Positions 21,530 through 33,061 of a DNA stretch of 64,000 bases are shown one piece after another. The translations under genes were made by a program, and so were the position numbers. The stretch's first letter is position 1. The number at the start of each line of letters is the position of its first letter. Source of the stretch: Dendrophyllia cribrosa (lineage: Eukaryota; Cnidaria; Anthozoa; Scleractinia; Dendrophylliidae); contig JAJLRJ010000006.1 of NCBI GenBank assembly GCA_024195265.1, positions 6,082,115 through 6,146,114 on the forward strand, given 5' to 3'. The notes under the pieces are model-generated. The model made no database searches, was not told the origin of the DNA, and was given only the letters and a program-made list of their open reading frames with translations.

Positions 21530-22498
21530 AATGCATCGCGTGTTACAGCGTTAGAATTTGATAAAGTCTCCACAAGTTTAAACGTGGCAGAAATTTCGAG
21601 TCTTTCCATGAAATCTGCATATAAATTAGTTAAATTCCTTACGCTGTGAACATGTTTTATTAGAGTTCTTCCCAAACATTTTTAGGTTACAGTGTACCTT
21701 CAGATCGAAAATTTATTGAATTTTTGTTTGGCGTCAAAATAAAGTTTACAGAATGAACTTTCATCCAAAAAAAAATTATCGAAAAATAGTGAAAATTGAC
21801 GGCGAAATGACAGCATAACTTTTGTGGGCGGAGTTTGTTTATATAGCGATATGTTTTTCTAAGCGCTGTTTTCTCAAAGTTAATTTTTCGCTTGTAGGGG
21901 ACACTTTAACGAGCTACAACTCAAAGGGAATTCGTTCGATTTTCCTCAAATTTGAACAGAAGCTAGGCTAACATATAATCAACAAAAACGTGTCGGCGAA
22001 TTTCTTATTTCCGAAAACTTTTTCGTCAAGAGCCATTTCCGTGCGATCACTCCAATTTTTTTTCTCCCCTTTTCGAAAATATTCTGTAACTTTTCACTGC
22101 AATTGAATATGGGAAATCGCCGACACCTTTTTTTAGCGCTTCGTGTCCGAAAACTCGAGAACAAATCAAATTAGCAAAATACAATAATCGCTTTGAGTTA
22201 TAGCGTTTTAAAGCTGATTCGGACGTTCAAATTTAGACGTCGTAAAAAATTCGACAATTCATTTTATTACCAAATAGTTTCCATATTTAGATAGCCAGCT
22301 CTATAAGCTTTAATTTGATATCTGGGTTTAGGTATATTAAGTGTAATCTTAAGACGCTAGAGCTGTTATACTGGAGACACCCCCGAAGGTACACTGTAAC
22401 CTTAAGGAAATAATAATCAGAAAAACGACATTCATGAAGGTGTGGTCTGTGTAATTGTTTAAACACTAAACTGATCAGTGCCGACTTCTCGTGTCTTG
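21530..22498. repeat. Dispersed repeat copy 1, split by a MITE
   Basis: 21530-21689 and 22397-22498 together match 23125-23395 in order: CAAGTTTAAACGTGGCAGAA, GCATATAAATTA, AGAGTTCTTC, then ACGACATTCA, GTAATTGTTTAAACAC and GCCGACTTCTCGTGT. The break is filled by the element at 21690-22396. Confidence 0.7.
21690..22396. mobile_element. 707-bp MITE with CAGTGTACCTTC ends
   Basis: The ends CAGTGTACCTTC and GAAGGTACACTG are flanked by TA and embedded in a wider GGT-TA...TA-ACC symmetry. The interior has no recognised gene. CAGTG termini with TA flanks fit a Tc1/mariner-type non-autonomous element. The uninterrupted copy of the host repeat at 23125-23395 supports the insertion. Confidence 0.75.
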
Positions 22499-23124
22499 TA
22501 TTAAGACAGGAAACGGAATTGATGCAAATTACAATATTGGACACAAGAACTATTTTCAATATATTATCATGTCAATAGTAACGATATTATGTTGTGTTCA
22601 CATTGCAACAAACGTCACGATTGTAAATCAAGATAAATTTCAAAATAAATACATTGTCCGAAGTACTTTACTGATTTTTCGTGTCCTTTTAAAGCTGTTA
22701 AATTGAAACAAACATCGACAAAAAGTCATGCTTTGTTAGTCACGCTATTTTTAGAGCTGTTTAGGTCCGTTTTCCAAACTTGCAAATGGAAACTTCAATC
22801 GATGAAAAAGAACTACAAAGCAACAGAAAAGTGCTGAGTTGGTTAAAACTTGAATGAGACAAGATTTAACAAACTCAGTTGCAAAATTAAGTAAAACAGA
22901 TGACTCGCATGCTAAATACCCTTGACACTTAAATAAATTGATTTATTTATCAGTTTATTTTTAACTCTACTTTTGTCAGCATGCGATAGAAATAAATTAA
23001 ACAATTTGCACGAGGTTACTTGAATTATAATGAACAGACATTTCAAACATGTTTTAAATTCGTTGTTTAGACTAATAGGGTTTCGTCAATGAAGGAAGAA
23101 TGTATCTTTTATTGCTTAGTTTTA

Positions 23125-23395
23125 GTAGACAGTATCGCGTGTCATAGCGTTATAATTTGAAAAGTGCCCACAAGTTTAAACGTGGCAGAAATTTCGAGTC
23201 TTTTCTTATAAATTTGCATATAAATTAATTTTTTTTTGGCTGTGAACATGTTTTATAAGAGTTCTTCTCATACGTTTTATGGACTGTATAGCAGAAGAAA
23301 CGACATTCACATCTGACTGTAACCGGTCTATAAAGGTGTGGTCAGTGTAATTGTTTAAACACTAAACTGATCTGTGCCGACTTCTCGTGTAAGTG
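23125..23395. repeat. Dispersed repeat copy 2, uninterrupted
   Basis: Homologous to the two halves at 21530-21689 and 22397-22498 without the 707-bp insert. Its ends are not sharply defined. Confidence 0.7.
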
Positions 23396-24029
23396 GTCGT
23401 GCAAATTTCGATGTGTCATGAGCCTCATGATCATTTCTTAATTCTCCTTTTGGGAACATACCCAATTGTAAAACGGCTTGTGCATCGTACATTGTGGTAG
23501 CGTAGTAAATTTCGAAAACAGCCAAAATCTGGCAGATTTCCTTCGTGAAGGTCAGCAACAGTGGCATATGAAACGATTTGAAGATAGTTTTGGGCATTTA
23601 CCTCAATCAAAACGTCGTTGGTTAGAAAAACGCACTTAAAAACCAACTATTTTTCTCCGAGATTTTCAAAAGCCAGTACTGATAGTGAAGAATCAGTTCA
23701 GTCTGACTGACTGCATTATGATCAATGTGTAAATCTTGAATCAACTAAAATCATGCGACTTATAACATGTGGGAGACACAAATAATATAAAAGTTATGCA
23801 AATTAATCATGGAATCATACTTTGTACCAGTTCCTTAAACTGCTTCCGAAAAAATCGTACGATACCAAAAGTAAAGAGTTGTTTTGATTGAAAGTAAGAA
23901 AAGCTACTCCGGTTAGACAAAACCAATGGTACAAAGTATTGCGTTCCAATGTTCTGGCGAGTTAACGCAAGTTAGGTTGGATTTATGGATGAAACATTTG
24001 ACATTCTAGACACAGTTATCGATGGGTTG
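23396..24029. other. Intergenic DNA with no secure gene
   Basis: Two overlapping minus-strand frames (23355-23597 and 23431-23646) look somewhat protein-like but match no family known to me and lack clear splice pairs. Confidence 0.45.
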
Positions 24030-24357
24030 AATATTACATTTTTATTATATAAACACCAATGAAATACCAGGTGAGCTTTCGCGCGTAAACATCATATCTT
24101 CACACGTGAGAATAACATGTTATCTTCACACGTGAAAAGAACACCGTTGCTACTTTAGGACTACAAAAAAATATTAAAGTGAAATGCTTTGATTTCATTG
24201 GTGTTTATATAATAAACAGAACATTACATGGCCGCTTGAAGATACGAAATTTCTCTTCTCGTGTTGAAAAATATTTCACTCGTTCGCTGCGCTCACTCGT
24301 GAAATATTTTTCAACACTCGAAGAGAAATTTCGTATCTTCGCGCGGCCATGTAATAT
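24030..24357. mobile_element. Foldback element with two nested inverted pairs
   Basis: The outer ends ATATTACAT and GTAATAT are inverted. Inside, TTATATAAACACCAATGAAAT (24043-24063) pairs with its complement at 24193-24213. A second hairpin at 24238-24344 reads GATACGAAATTTCTCTTC, GTTGAAAAATATTTCACTCG and back. The element is non-coding; the 110-codon frame across it follows the repeats. Confidence 0.75.
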
Positions 24358-25056
24358 CCTCTATGTACGTACCGTTAATTGTATTAGCGACAATGAACGT
24401 CACTGTGGCAACCACGAGACGGGTGAACTCTACCGCTCTCCACTGTACCAAGAATACGGAACCGCGAAAAACAACGACTGCTTAGCTAAGCTGGCAGAGC
24501 CAACTGATTAAAATATACTCTTCAAAGCGGAAATCATTGTGCAGTCAGGCGTTTTGGCCAACCCACACGAGCTAATAACTAACCTTTTTTCTGCGCTTTT
24601 AAAACTGGTCAATGGCTGCAGCTTACATGTGCACATATACTTGGGACATTTTTATATTTTTGAATTTTTTTAGCAGAATCAAACCATTAATGTCCTGATT
24701 GTTGCCCAGTCAGTGTCTACTAGATATTCATCAAGATATTCAGCAAGTCTCAAGGCCGGAGTTTTTAGCGTCACCCTTCATTTTTTAACTCAAGAATCTG
24801 TTTTTTTTTTGGCGTCTATAAAGGAATTAAGATCACATAAGGCATTCAATTTATTTCGAAGGGAAATGATTTTTGTAACGCTATTGGTTCAATCTGTAAG
24901 CAGCTTCCGGTAAGAGACATGCTGGTTTCTGACCATTACATTGCTATTATATCTTATAAGCCATGCGATGAGTGCTATCTCCTCTTTGGCTAGTTTACCA
25001 ATCAATCAAGATCATTTTTTCTGGTTGCTCTCAATATGTTGAGATTTTTGGGTTTA
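24358..25056. other. Intergenic DNA with no recognised gene
   Basis: Nothing supported in this stretch apart from T-rich runs. Confidence 0.5.
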
Positions 25057-25184
25057 CCTCGGTGTAAAAACCTGTGACTTTTTCCTTTGTTTTCTACCTT
25101 TGTTGTCTTGCACTTTATTGTTTCAGTACCTTTTGTTTTCTTTGTTTTACGTCACTCGTGAGTTGGCAGGTTTTTACACCGAGG
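25057..25184. mobile_element. 128-bp MITE (CCTCGGTGTAAAAACCTG ends)
   Basis: 18-bp perfect inverted ends enclose a T-rich core. No target duplication was confirmed. Confidence 0.75.
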
Positions 25185-25396
25185 ATGAGCCAGATTTTTT
25201 ACATGCATGGACGTGATAGAACGACAATGTGAGAGTAGCGGTGTTTTGAAATCCTCCATTTAAAGCTTCCACTGCGAATTAATATCTACCTATCACGTCT
25301 CATCTTGAAACAGTCGAGATAAGTCCTTGTTTTGTTTGGTACTCGATTACTCAATTCTACTCGCGTATCACTGTGTGACGCATTTCAAAGCCATCC

Positions 25397-25553
25397 ATGG
25401 GCCTTTATCTCGCTGCGGCCATGTTGATTCCCAGGAGAATAAAATGCTTTGTTTTCTCCTGCTTAACCTCGTTCTCAACTTTTTCACTGCGAGGCTTGGG
25501 GGCAAATCTTTTGTTTTTATACAAAATGGCGGGGCGTGATAAAGGCCCATCAC
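25397..25553. mobile_element. 157-bp MITE (GGGCCTTTATC ends)
   Basis: The ends ATGGGCCTTTATC and GATAAAGGCCCAT are inverted, followed inward by GCGGCCATGTTG and its near-complement CAAAATGGCGGG. Non-coding. Confidence 0.75.
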
Positions 25554-26118
25554 GTATCACGCTGTGATATCAGCCATAACTTTTGCCACATAGACTAACG
25601 CACTATGTAAGGTGCATTTTAAGGCACAAAACAACGAAATTTCACATTAGTTTCGCACGGTTTCAAATAAACTGGTTTTACGAAACACAACTTAACATGT
25701 GATTTTACGATAAAGTTCACGATTGCACGGATAAGTGGTAAACGTCAATTTCGGCAATTTGCATATTCTTGTTCAAATAAGCATCAAATTTTTCGTTATG
25801 TGAAATCATACTAATATCAAGAAATAAGTTAGATCAACTCCTCGAACGTCGGTATTTCTTACATAATAAGTTTTCAGCATTGCATGATGTAGCCGACCGA
25901 GATCGCAGGAATAAAGACAATGGTAATAGTTAATGATCCTGAACAATACGCTTTTAAGGAACGGTTGGTCATTTCTGTGGCTAAAACGACCGAATCAGTA
26001 AGATTACTAAACTAAAGTAAACTTTTTTCCAAGCTTACTGTATATTATCTCGCTAGTTTAAGGTGCCCGTTTCTTTATCAGTTATAAGCACTTAAAGCTA
26101 AAAGTAAGGGAGTCTTAA

Positions 26119-27002
26119 AAGTGCACCTAAACCCCCATTTTTTTTCTTTTAAGTAATGTTCCACATAAGAACTGTAGTAAACTTCATTGTTCTGCGGCAT
26201 TGGCTCTTTCCCGCATAGAATATCTTTGGTTTCAAGAATAGAGGAGGGGCTGATGGTTCATAATTGTATTTCAGTATAAAAATAAAGAAAATCCATTTGC
26301 GTCAATTAAATTTTAGGAAATGTTCGTGCTTAACCAATCAGAATAGCAGAAGACAATAGCTAATAATTTTGCTTCTTTGATGAAGTTCCCCAAATACAAT
26401 ATCTTTTAAAACTTGCATGTTGTGCGATTGGGTCTCAAATTACTTGAAACAAAAATTAGACAAAATGCACCTTGAATCTTAACTTTTTAGCAGTTTTTGA
26501 GTCTAGTTGTAACAATGAAAAAAGTTGACATCTCATTGTGCATTGCCGTTCAACGCTATCCTTCTTATGCGGATCATTACTTAACTCAATGTACTTTGAA
26601 AAGTCGAATAGTGAAATATTTCTTGTGTTTAACGTCGCGTTAGTGAGATATAGAGATTTGAATTTACAAAATGCTAATTAGATGACGTCAAATCAAGACT
26701 TTACCATTATTTCTACTTCAATTTACAATACGCAGTTCACAGCTTAAGGATATTCAATTTAAGAAATACTAATAAAAACTGTTTATAGTCAATTGATTTG
26801 TAAAAAAAATATTACTTGGAGGTGGAAACAAGTAGTTGTATAATAAACGAGTCTTGATTTGACGTCATCTAATTAGCATTTTGTAAATTGAAATCTCTAT
26901 AACTCACTAACGCGACGTTAAAAACAAGAAATATTTCACTATTCGACTTTTCAACGTACATTGAGTTGATTAAAAGAAAAAAAATTGGAGTTTAGGTGCA
27001 CT
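26119..27002. mobile_element. 884-bp element with TTAA flanks and nested 115-bp inverted arms
   Basis: The outer ends AAGTGCACCTAAACCCCC and GGAGTTTAGGTGCACT are inverted and sit between TTAA tetranucleotides (26115-26118 and 27003-27006). A second inverted pair lies at about 26586-26702 and 26849-26968 (TTTGACGTCATCTAATTAGC type). TTAA duplication is known for piggyBac- and Kolobok-type elements. No transposase is present. Confidence 0.75.
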
Positions 27003-27006
27003 TTAA

Positions 27007-29059
27007 CAGGCTATACTGTTACTATGGTAACCTGTTACGTCATGACGATGACCATAACTTCTCAACAATGACTGGGCATTTGTTTGATATCATGGTGTGA
27101 ATATCCAGAGAGCATGGGAATCGAACAACCATCTTACGTCATCATCCCAGAGAGCCTTCCTCGCCGATTAAAATGGCGGACGCGGGAATTATTCCGAACC
27201 CGTCTTGTAGGCCTCTTTGAGCGGCGAAAAAAAAAAACTGGGGTAAAACACATTTTCTATGCGAAAAATGTTCTTTTGGGTACTTTTAGAGCATTTTGGG
27301 CGATATTTTCTTTAAGAGTGGAGGTTCCCTTTAAAACATTTATTTTAATGTTTTTGATCGAAAAAATGTTGTTTATATACCAAACGGGGAATCCGTAACC
27401 CGGTATCTGAAATTTGGAAATCGGTAACCGGTAACCAGTAACCAGATTCCAATACAAATACAAAGCAAATCCAATAAACATGTTTGTGGCATCCCAATTA
27501 CAACAAATGCTGTTGTACACGACGTAATGTTTGTGACAACACAAATAAAAAAACAAAACAAAGGAAAAAACAGTTAAAGGATACAGACCAACTAACACTT
27601 TACAGGACTTGCATTTACATGTTTGTCGTGCAACAAAAAACAAACTAAAAATTTGTTTGTAGGAAACACAAGGTTTTGACGACACAGTTACAAACCAACA
27701 AACATTTATAAAAGACAAACATGACAGAAATACAAAGCTGCAACAAACATTCATACAGGACACACAAGTTTGTGAAAACATAATTACAAAACAACAAAAA
27801 TTTATTCAGGAAAAACATATTTGTGAACACCTTGGCTTTGCACATTTTGGGTGATCGTTTAGGGGAGGTTCAATTGTATTACTAAAATATGTATAGCAAC
27901 ATAATGGCAGAGCAGCAAAAACAAAATCAAGGAGAAGAAGTTGTATGTACTAAACTGTGGAATTATTGAAAATTTTGGGGTGGTTGTTTCAGCTGACAAA
28001 GCAGCCATAAAAATAAAAGCTTTTCATTTTTGCCATTAGAGAGAAGATGTTTGTGTGGCAGAAGTAAGTAAATATATTAAAACATGGAAATATAGACCGG
28101 ATAATTTTTGGGCTACTTTTTATTGATTTGTAACCCGAAAAGCGATTCTCTTTGATAATTTTTTTAGATTGAAAGATTAAATAAAGGTTGACAAAATTAC
28201 TTCATCATTAAAATTTATTGCTTAATGAGTGAAAAGAAATAAAATAGTGTCTATCTAGATCCTCCAAGGCATCTTTGGACTAATTTTCCTGCCAATTATG
28301 TATCGTTCCTCTGATTGGTCCATTGATGTCCGTCACGTTTTCAAAATACTGCTCTCTGATTAGCTACACCAAATACCAACATGTATAGCCGGCTTCCGCG
28401 ATTTCAGCTAACTCAAACACAACGATGGGCGTGCGTCCAATTGCCAAAGTTAAAAGAATCGATCCTAACTTAGCAATTATGATGGACTTTAGTTGACTTT
28501 GTCCGCGCCAGTTGTCACGTGAGGTGGGAGACTTGCTCAAATACTTTGTCAACAAGAAGCTGCACACAGTTTTAACTCGTGGCGTCTTTAACCCATTGCA
28601 GTATTGATTCCCGAGTGTTTAGAGTGCTTTTACGGAGAAACATAATCTTAAAATTATGTCTAAAACGTAAGACTACACTACATTCACTACATTCAGTAGC
28701 CGACACTTGGAACCTCCCACAGCAATAAGCGACGAACACAATATCAAACGCCATGAACGCCTTGCATTGTCTTGAAAACTTGAAATTCTACGCTGTTATT
28801 CTTCCTTCTGCTTCTCAAGTCAACACACGGAGAAATTTTGCGGTATATGCTTCATGGCTGAAAACCATATAGTCGTCGGCGGCATAAACTAAAATAGGCG
28901 AGCATAAATTTGCATGCACTAATGTGACACACACACAAAAAAAACTCAGAGCCGAAAACATGACTCGTCGGCTGCGGCACGAGCAATTAGCAAACCAAAT
29001 TGCGAACTTTGACACGAGGTTCGCAACCAATGCAATGTAATTTTTATAAATGTAATTCT
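27007..29059. other. Intergenic DNA with no secure gene
   Basis: 27590-27850 is a low-complexity region of ACAAACATT-type words with drifting 60-70-bp periodicity, which yields a Cys- and Phe-rich minus-strand frame of no credible function. 28364-28754 holds two minus-strand frames without recognised motifs. Confidence 0.5.
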
Positions 29060-29152
29060 TACTTTTTAGTATAGTAGGTCCACATCAGCCCTTTGGCTGC
29101 CTTTTTATCCAACCTACTTATCAAATAAAGTATGTATGTATGTATGTATGTA
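29060..29152 (+). repeat. Possible LINE 3' end with (TATG)n tail
   Basis: A short non-coding stretch ends AATAAAG followed by about six TATG units, the usual look of a LINE 3' terminus with a microsatellite tail. No coding part is attached. Confidence 0.4.
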
Positions 29153-29295
29153 AGGAAGTTGGTAAACTTGAACATTGTTTTGTTGCTGTTAGCGAAGGTA
29201 AAACAATAATTTGTTAACTCGGGAATTTTTTTCTGATTTCCTTATGGTTGATCAAGCAGTAGGGATCGTTTTCCCCAAGGTTTATTTGTAAAATA

Positions 29296-29394
29296 TGTAT
29301 GTATGTATGTTTGTATGTATGTATGTATGTATGTATGTATGTATGTATGTATGTATGTATGTATGTATGTGTGTATGTATGTATGTATGTATGT
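29296..29394 (+). repeat. (ATGT)n microsatellite, about 25 units
   Basis: Nearly pure ATGT/GTAT repeat. The sequence immediately after it begins the duplicated segment shared with 43449 onward, where only three to four units remain. The Tyr/His/Thr-rich frames here are repeat products. Confidence 0.95.
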
Positions 29395-29959
29395 AATGAT
29401 GAAACACGAGAGCGAGTATTATAGAGAACCATATATTAAATAACTTCTCAGCGTGCCTTCGCATCACAGCTGATAGATAGAGAAATTGAACCGGTTTCGG
29501 AATCGACATGGAATCTCGTTTAAGTTTTCATATCTTTATGTTTTTTTTTCTTTAAATTGCCCCATTCCATCATAGCTTTGTAGATCATTTCCTCCGTGAT
29601 AACTTCAATGCACCTTCAGTTTAAAGTGCCATTTCGATCAAACATATTTCGAAAAGAACTCATGTATTTATTTTTACCTCTCCAAACCATTTTTTAATCA
29701 GAGCACGGGAGGATCGCTTTTCCTGTCTTACTGTTCGCATTATCACGGCCGCCATTAAGTTTGCATGTTCCTGAAGAAAAGCCCACCAGCTCTCTGGGAC
29801 GTCACAGAGTGCTGCGGGAAATTCTAATGAGTAGTTTAATATGTAGGAGAATTTGCCCGAGCTAAAACCTTTTCGTTTCGACTGTTTTCCCGTTTTTTTC
29901 TCTAATCAATAAGGTAAAAAAAGCCAGGGTGTAAATGTGTTGTGTATGGGTGTGAGAAA
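29395..29959 (+). repeat. GPCR-upstream duplicated segment, unit 1, left half
   Basis: Matches 43449-43985 in order: ACGAGAGCGAGT, GTGCCTTCGCATCACAGCTG, GGAATCGACATGGAATCTCG, CACGGCCGCCATTAA. The match is broken at 29959 by the 5.95-kb insertion and resumes at 35911. Confidence 0.85.
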
Positions 29960-30981
29960 CAACCACGTTCCCAGGGCTTTTCACTTCGAGAGAGGGGCGG
30001 CGGGAAAAGACCCTGGCATCGGCTGGTCACGTGGTGTTCTTAAATAATAATTATAACACTAATGTATGCATTCCTGTGGTTAATCCTGTATTTTTATTGG
30101 TTGATGGAATTTTCTCAAAAATTACATTAGCATTGCGATTTCTAATTTCGACCTAGAAACATCGCAATTGTGGCTCATAAAATCAAGTAATTGTATGTAA
30201 TATGGGGGTGGCAGGTCTGCACGACTCTTACCTCATGTTTTAAATGCCATTTGCTCCTTCTATATGTTTTGAACGGGTATTCTACATTTAGCCGTTTGTT
30301 AAGGAGGATTTTAGTGACTGTGCAGTGTGTAGACTGAATTTTAAAACCTTTCCAAAACCGCGTGCAACGGACTAGAGGTCAAGTCTGTCGGTTGTAGTTT
30401 CCTGTGGTGTCGCGCTTGTAGATTTTGACCTCATTTTAGCGTCCTTTTTTGCCTGGCGGTTGTGTGTTGTTTTCGCCATTAGTATTGGCATGCAGATTTT
30501 TATGTAGGAAAGGTTTGAATTTCTCTAACTTTTCTCTCTGAAATACAAGACATGACAGGATCTGAAATGATCTGTTGGCCGTGAATGTCTTTCCTGCTAT
30601 TTATGTCACGCTGGGCCCAGCTTTTTTAATTTTCATGATGCAAGCTTTATAGCAGAGAGAGTTGTAGTTTAATAAGCTATTCAACTTGTAGAGAGTTGAA
30701 GTTTGTCTCAGTCAAGGCAGTAATTTTAGCTTCCTTTCGCTACGCTTTATAGCTGCGTGGAGCTCGCCGCCGGTTTATACTAAAACCTTCGTTGTCAATT
30801 TTGACAGTCTGGCGAGTGCTTCGTTTACGCCACTATTTCATACAGCATTCAGGCAAGACCGTGGTTTCGGTTCACCTCTCGAACCCCGTCAGTTGCCGGG
30901 TTTGTATTTGTATTTGTATTTGGGGGGGGGGGGGGGGGGGGGGGGGGTGACTCCATTGTTTCCAATTATTTGTCGCGACCG

Positions 30982-31015
<34 letters not shown>
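29960..31015 (+). repeat. Left long TIR of the 5.95-kb element
   Basis: It matches 34640-35910 in reverse complement: GGGGCGGCGGGAAAAGACCC, TTTGAACGGGTATTCTACAT, AACGGACTAGAGGTCAAGTC, CTTTATAGCTGCGTGGAGCT, then GTGTGACGTCAC. A run of about 29 G lies at 30919-30947. Segment 30035-30195 is not matched and is probably a private insertion or divergence. Confidence 0.88.
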
Positions 31016-31399
31016 GAGTCAGGACTTCGCTTGGCTTGCTCAGTTTAGAGTGATAATACAGGCTATTATTTAGCTCTTATTCACTAATTGATCGTAAGTT
31101 TGTAAGCTTTGTTGCACATATTGTCTCTGTGTATGAATCGTTTATTGTTTTGTGGGCGCGTTTGTTTGTAATTCTGTTGAATATAATTCGGGACAAGAAG
31201 CGGGACCGCCATCTTGACTTCGGGCAAGTGTAGTCGATCCAAAACGATCGCCGTTTTCTCTTTAAGTTTTCTACAGATCGACCTCATGAAAGGAGGTTTT
31301 ATTCTTTGATGATATACGTTTATAGCCGTTGTTAGTTTTTGTCAATCAAATCAGCCATTTTGCTCATCAATCCCTTCGAGTGCGAAGGTGTTGTTTTGA

Positions 31400-31740
31400 T
31401 TTCATCTGTGTTTCAATTTTGCTGGCTTGTTGAGAGCCCTCCCTGAGAGTCTGTGTGTACACTTTGTTGGCTTGTTGGCTGCCTGTGTCTAGATTTTGTT
31501 GGCTTTTTGACTGTCTGTGTCTAAATTTTACTAGCTTTACTAGTTTAACTGCATGTGTCTAAATTTTGTTGTCTTGTTGCTCTGAATTTTGCTGGCGTGA
31601 CTGCCTCTGTTAAAGTTTTGCTGGCTTTTGACTGCCTGCTGGCTGTTAACTGCCCGAGTGTGTTAAAATTTGTTGGCTTGTTGACTGACTGTTTGAATAT
31701 GTTAGCTTGTTGACTGCCTGTGTTTAAATCTGTTGACTGA
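31400..31740 (+). repeat. Degenerate tandem repeat (TTTTGTTGGCTTGTTGACTG type)
   Basis: Roughly eight drifting units of about 40 bp with the core GTCTAAATTTTGTTGGCTTG, inside the 5.95-kb element. Non-coding. Confidence 0.75.
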
Positions 31741-31850
31741 CTGAGGGATTATATTGTATTTTATGGTGTAAAATAATGATGAATAAAAATAATTTGTTGT
31801 TGGTAACAGCCTTGTTGCTGTATTACTTGGCTTTTTCATATTCATTACAT

Positions 31851-32020
31851 CAGGGGCGGATCCAGGATTTTTCTTAGGAGGGGGTGCATCTCTAAGGAAT
31901 GACGTAACTGAAGGGTGACGTAAACAAATTTTAAAAGCGAACAACACAGACTAGGTCATCTCAGGTGGGGGGGGGGGGGGGGGTGCGCACCCCCTGCACC
32001 CCCCCCTAGATCCGCCCCTG
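31851..32020. mobile_element. 170-bp MITE (CAGGGGCGGATCCAG ends)
   Basis: The ends CAGGGGCGGATCCAGGA and CTAGATCCGCCCCTG are inverted, with TTACAT directly repeated on both sides (31845-31850 and 32021-32026). A G run and the GTGCACCCCC-type core fit hAT-like MITEs common in animals. The 6-bp duplication is shorter than the classic 8 bp. It is nested in the 5.95-kb element. Confidence 0.82.
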
Positions 32021-32971
32021 TTACATTGTGCATAGATCTGGTGATGGCTGCCCTGTATGCTCATGTTGTATTAGCAGTCATTTCATATCTTTCCTAAGGC
32101 TTTCAAAACTCCAATTTTCTCTTTATTTTCCCTTCAAATCTTTTGAGAAGCAAATGCCTCACCCCTGGGGTATTGCATGACACGTCAAACAATGCAAAAT
32201 CTGGATGTGCTGAAAATGGTAGTCACTTTTATTGTCCTCTTTTAATACAGTTGAAAGTATGGCTAATTCAAAACATTAACCTGTCAAACCTTGAATGTTT
32301 CTATTGTTATTACACTTATTTTTCTGTTTTACTCAAAAGTAATGTAAAGGATTTGTTTACAACAAACATTAAATTGTTTGCTGGAGACACTGTTATTTCC
32401 TGCTGTTAATATTTTGAGAATATTTTTATCTTTGCTTGATCCAGTTTACAAAATTTTGCTACATTAATAAATATATACAGGCACAATATAAATTTTCACT
32501 GGATGGTACATTATTTTTGGAGTATAGCATCAAAGTTTTAAAATTCCTTTCCAGTCTAATGGCAAATACCGGTATGCCTTTTTGTTTCTCATGGCATTTT
32601 GTTAATCCTTATTTGGTAATAATTGGTATTGGTAATAATTATTTGGTAATAATTTGGTATTGGACAGCGAGCTTCATTCTGCTCCTCTTTACTTGGTAAC
32701 TGTTGCTGTTGTTTTGACCATATCAGCCCTACTATATCCAATCCTTGTGGGTTCATATGTAATTACTGTAATAATAATTGGGGAAAACTTTGATGCTACA
32801 TAGCTCAGACATGCTACTGTTTTTTCCTAGTTTTGTATCTTTGCTTTGGTGTATTGTCAGTTAGTATTTCTTGTGCAAAAATGGTTGAATTACACCATCA
32901 AGGTTTTTTAATTAGCATGGGGATCAGGTCAACTCATCTTGCTCATCTACATAACAGGCAAATCACATGTA

Positions 32972-33061
32972 CAGTCAAACCCAGCTTTATGGACACCCGC
33001 TTTATACCGACATCCCCATAATACGTAGTCCCTTCGGTGTCCGTATTAACTGGGTTTGACT
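32972..33061. mobile_element. 90-bp MITE (CAGTCAAACCCAG ends)
   Basis: The ends CAGTCAAACCCAG and CTGGGTTTGACTG are inverted. TA is present on the left but not on the right. It resembles short Tc1/mariner- or pogo-type elements and is nested in the 5.95-kb element. Confidence 0.7.

Noticed and set aside
23355..23646. Two overlapping minus-strand frames with protein-like composition
   Set aside because: No recognised family, no consistent splice sites, and only one of two frames could be real.
27257..27781. 174-codon Cys- and Phe-rich frame on the minus strand
   Set aside because: The DNA is low-complexity with repeated ACAAACATT words; there is no domain, and the residue pattern follows the repeat.
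29214..29509. Tyr/Ile/His/Thr-rich frames
   Set aside because: Products of the ATGT microsatellite.
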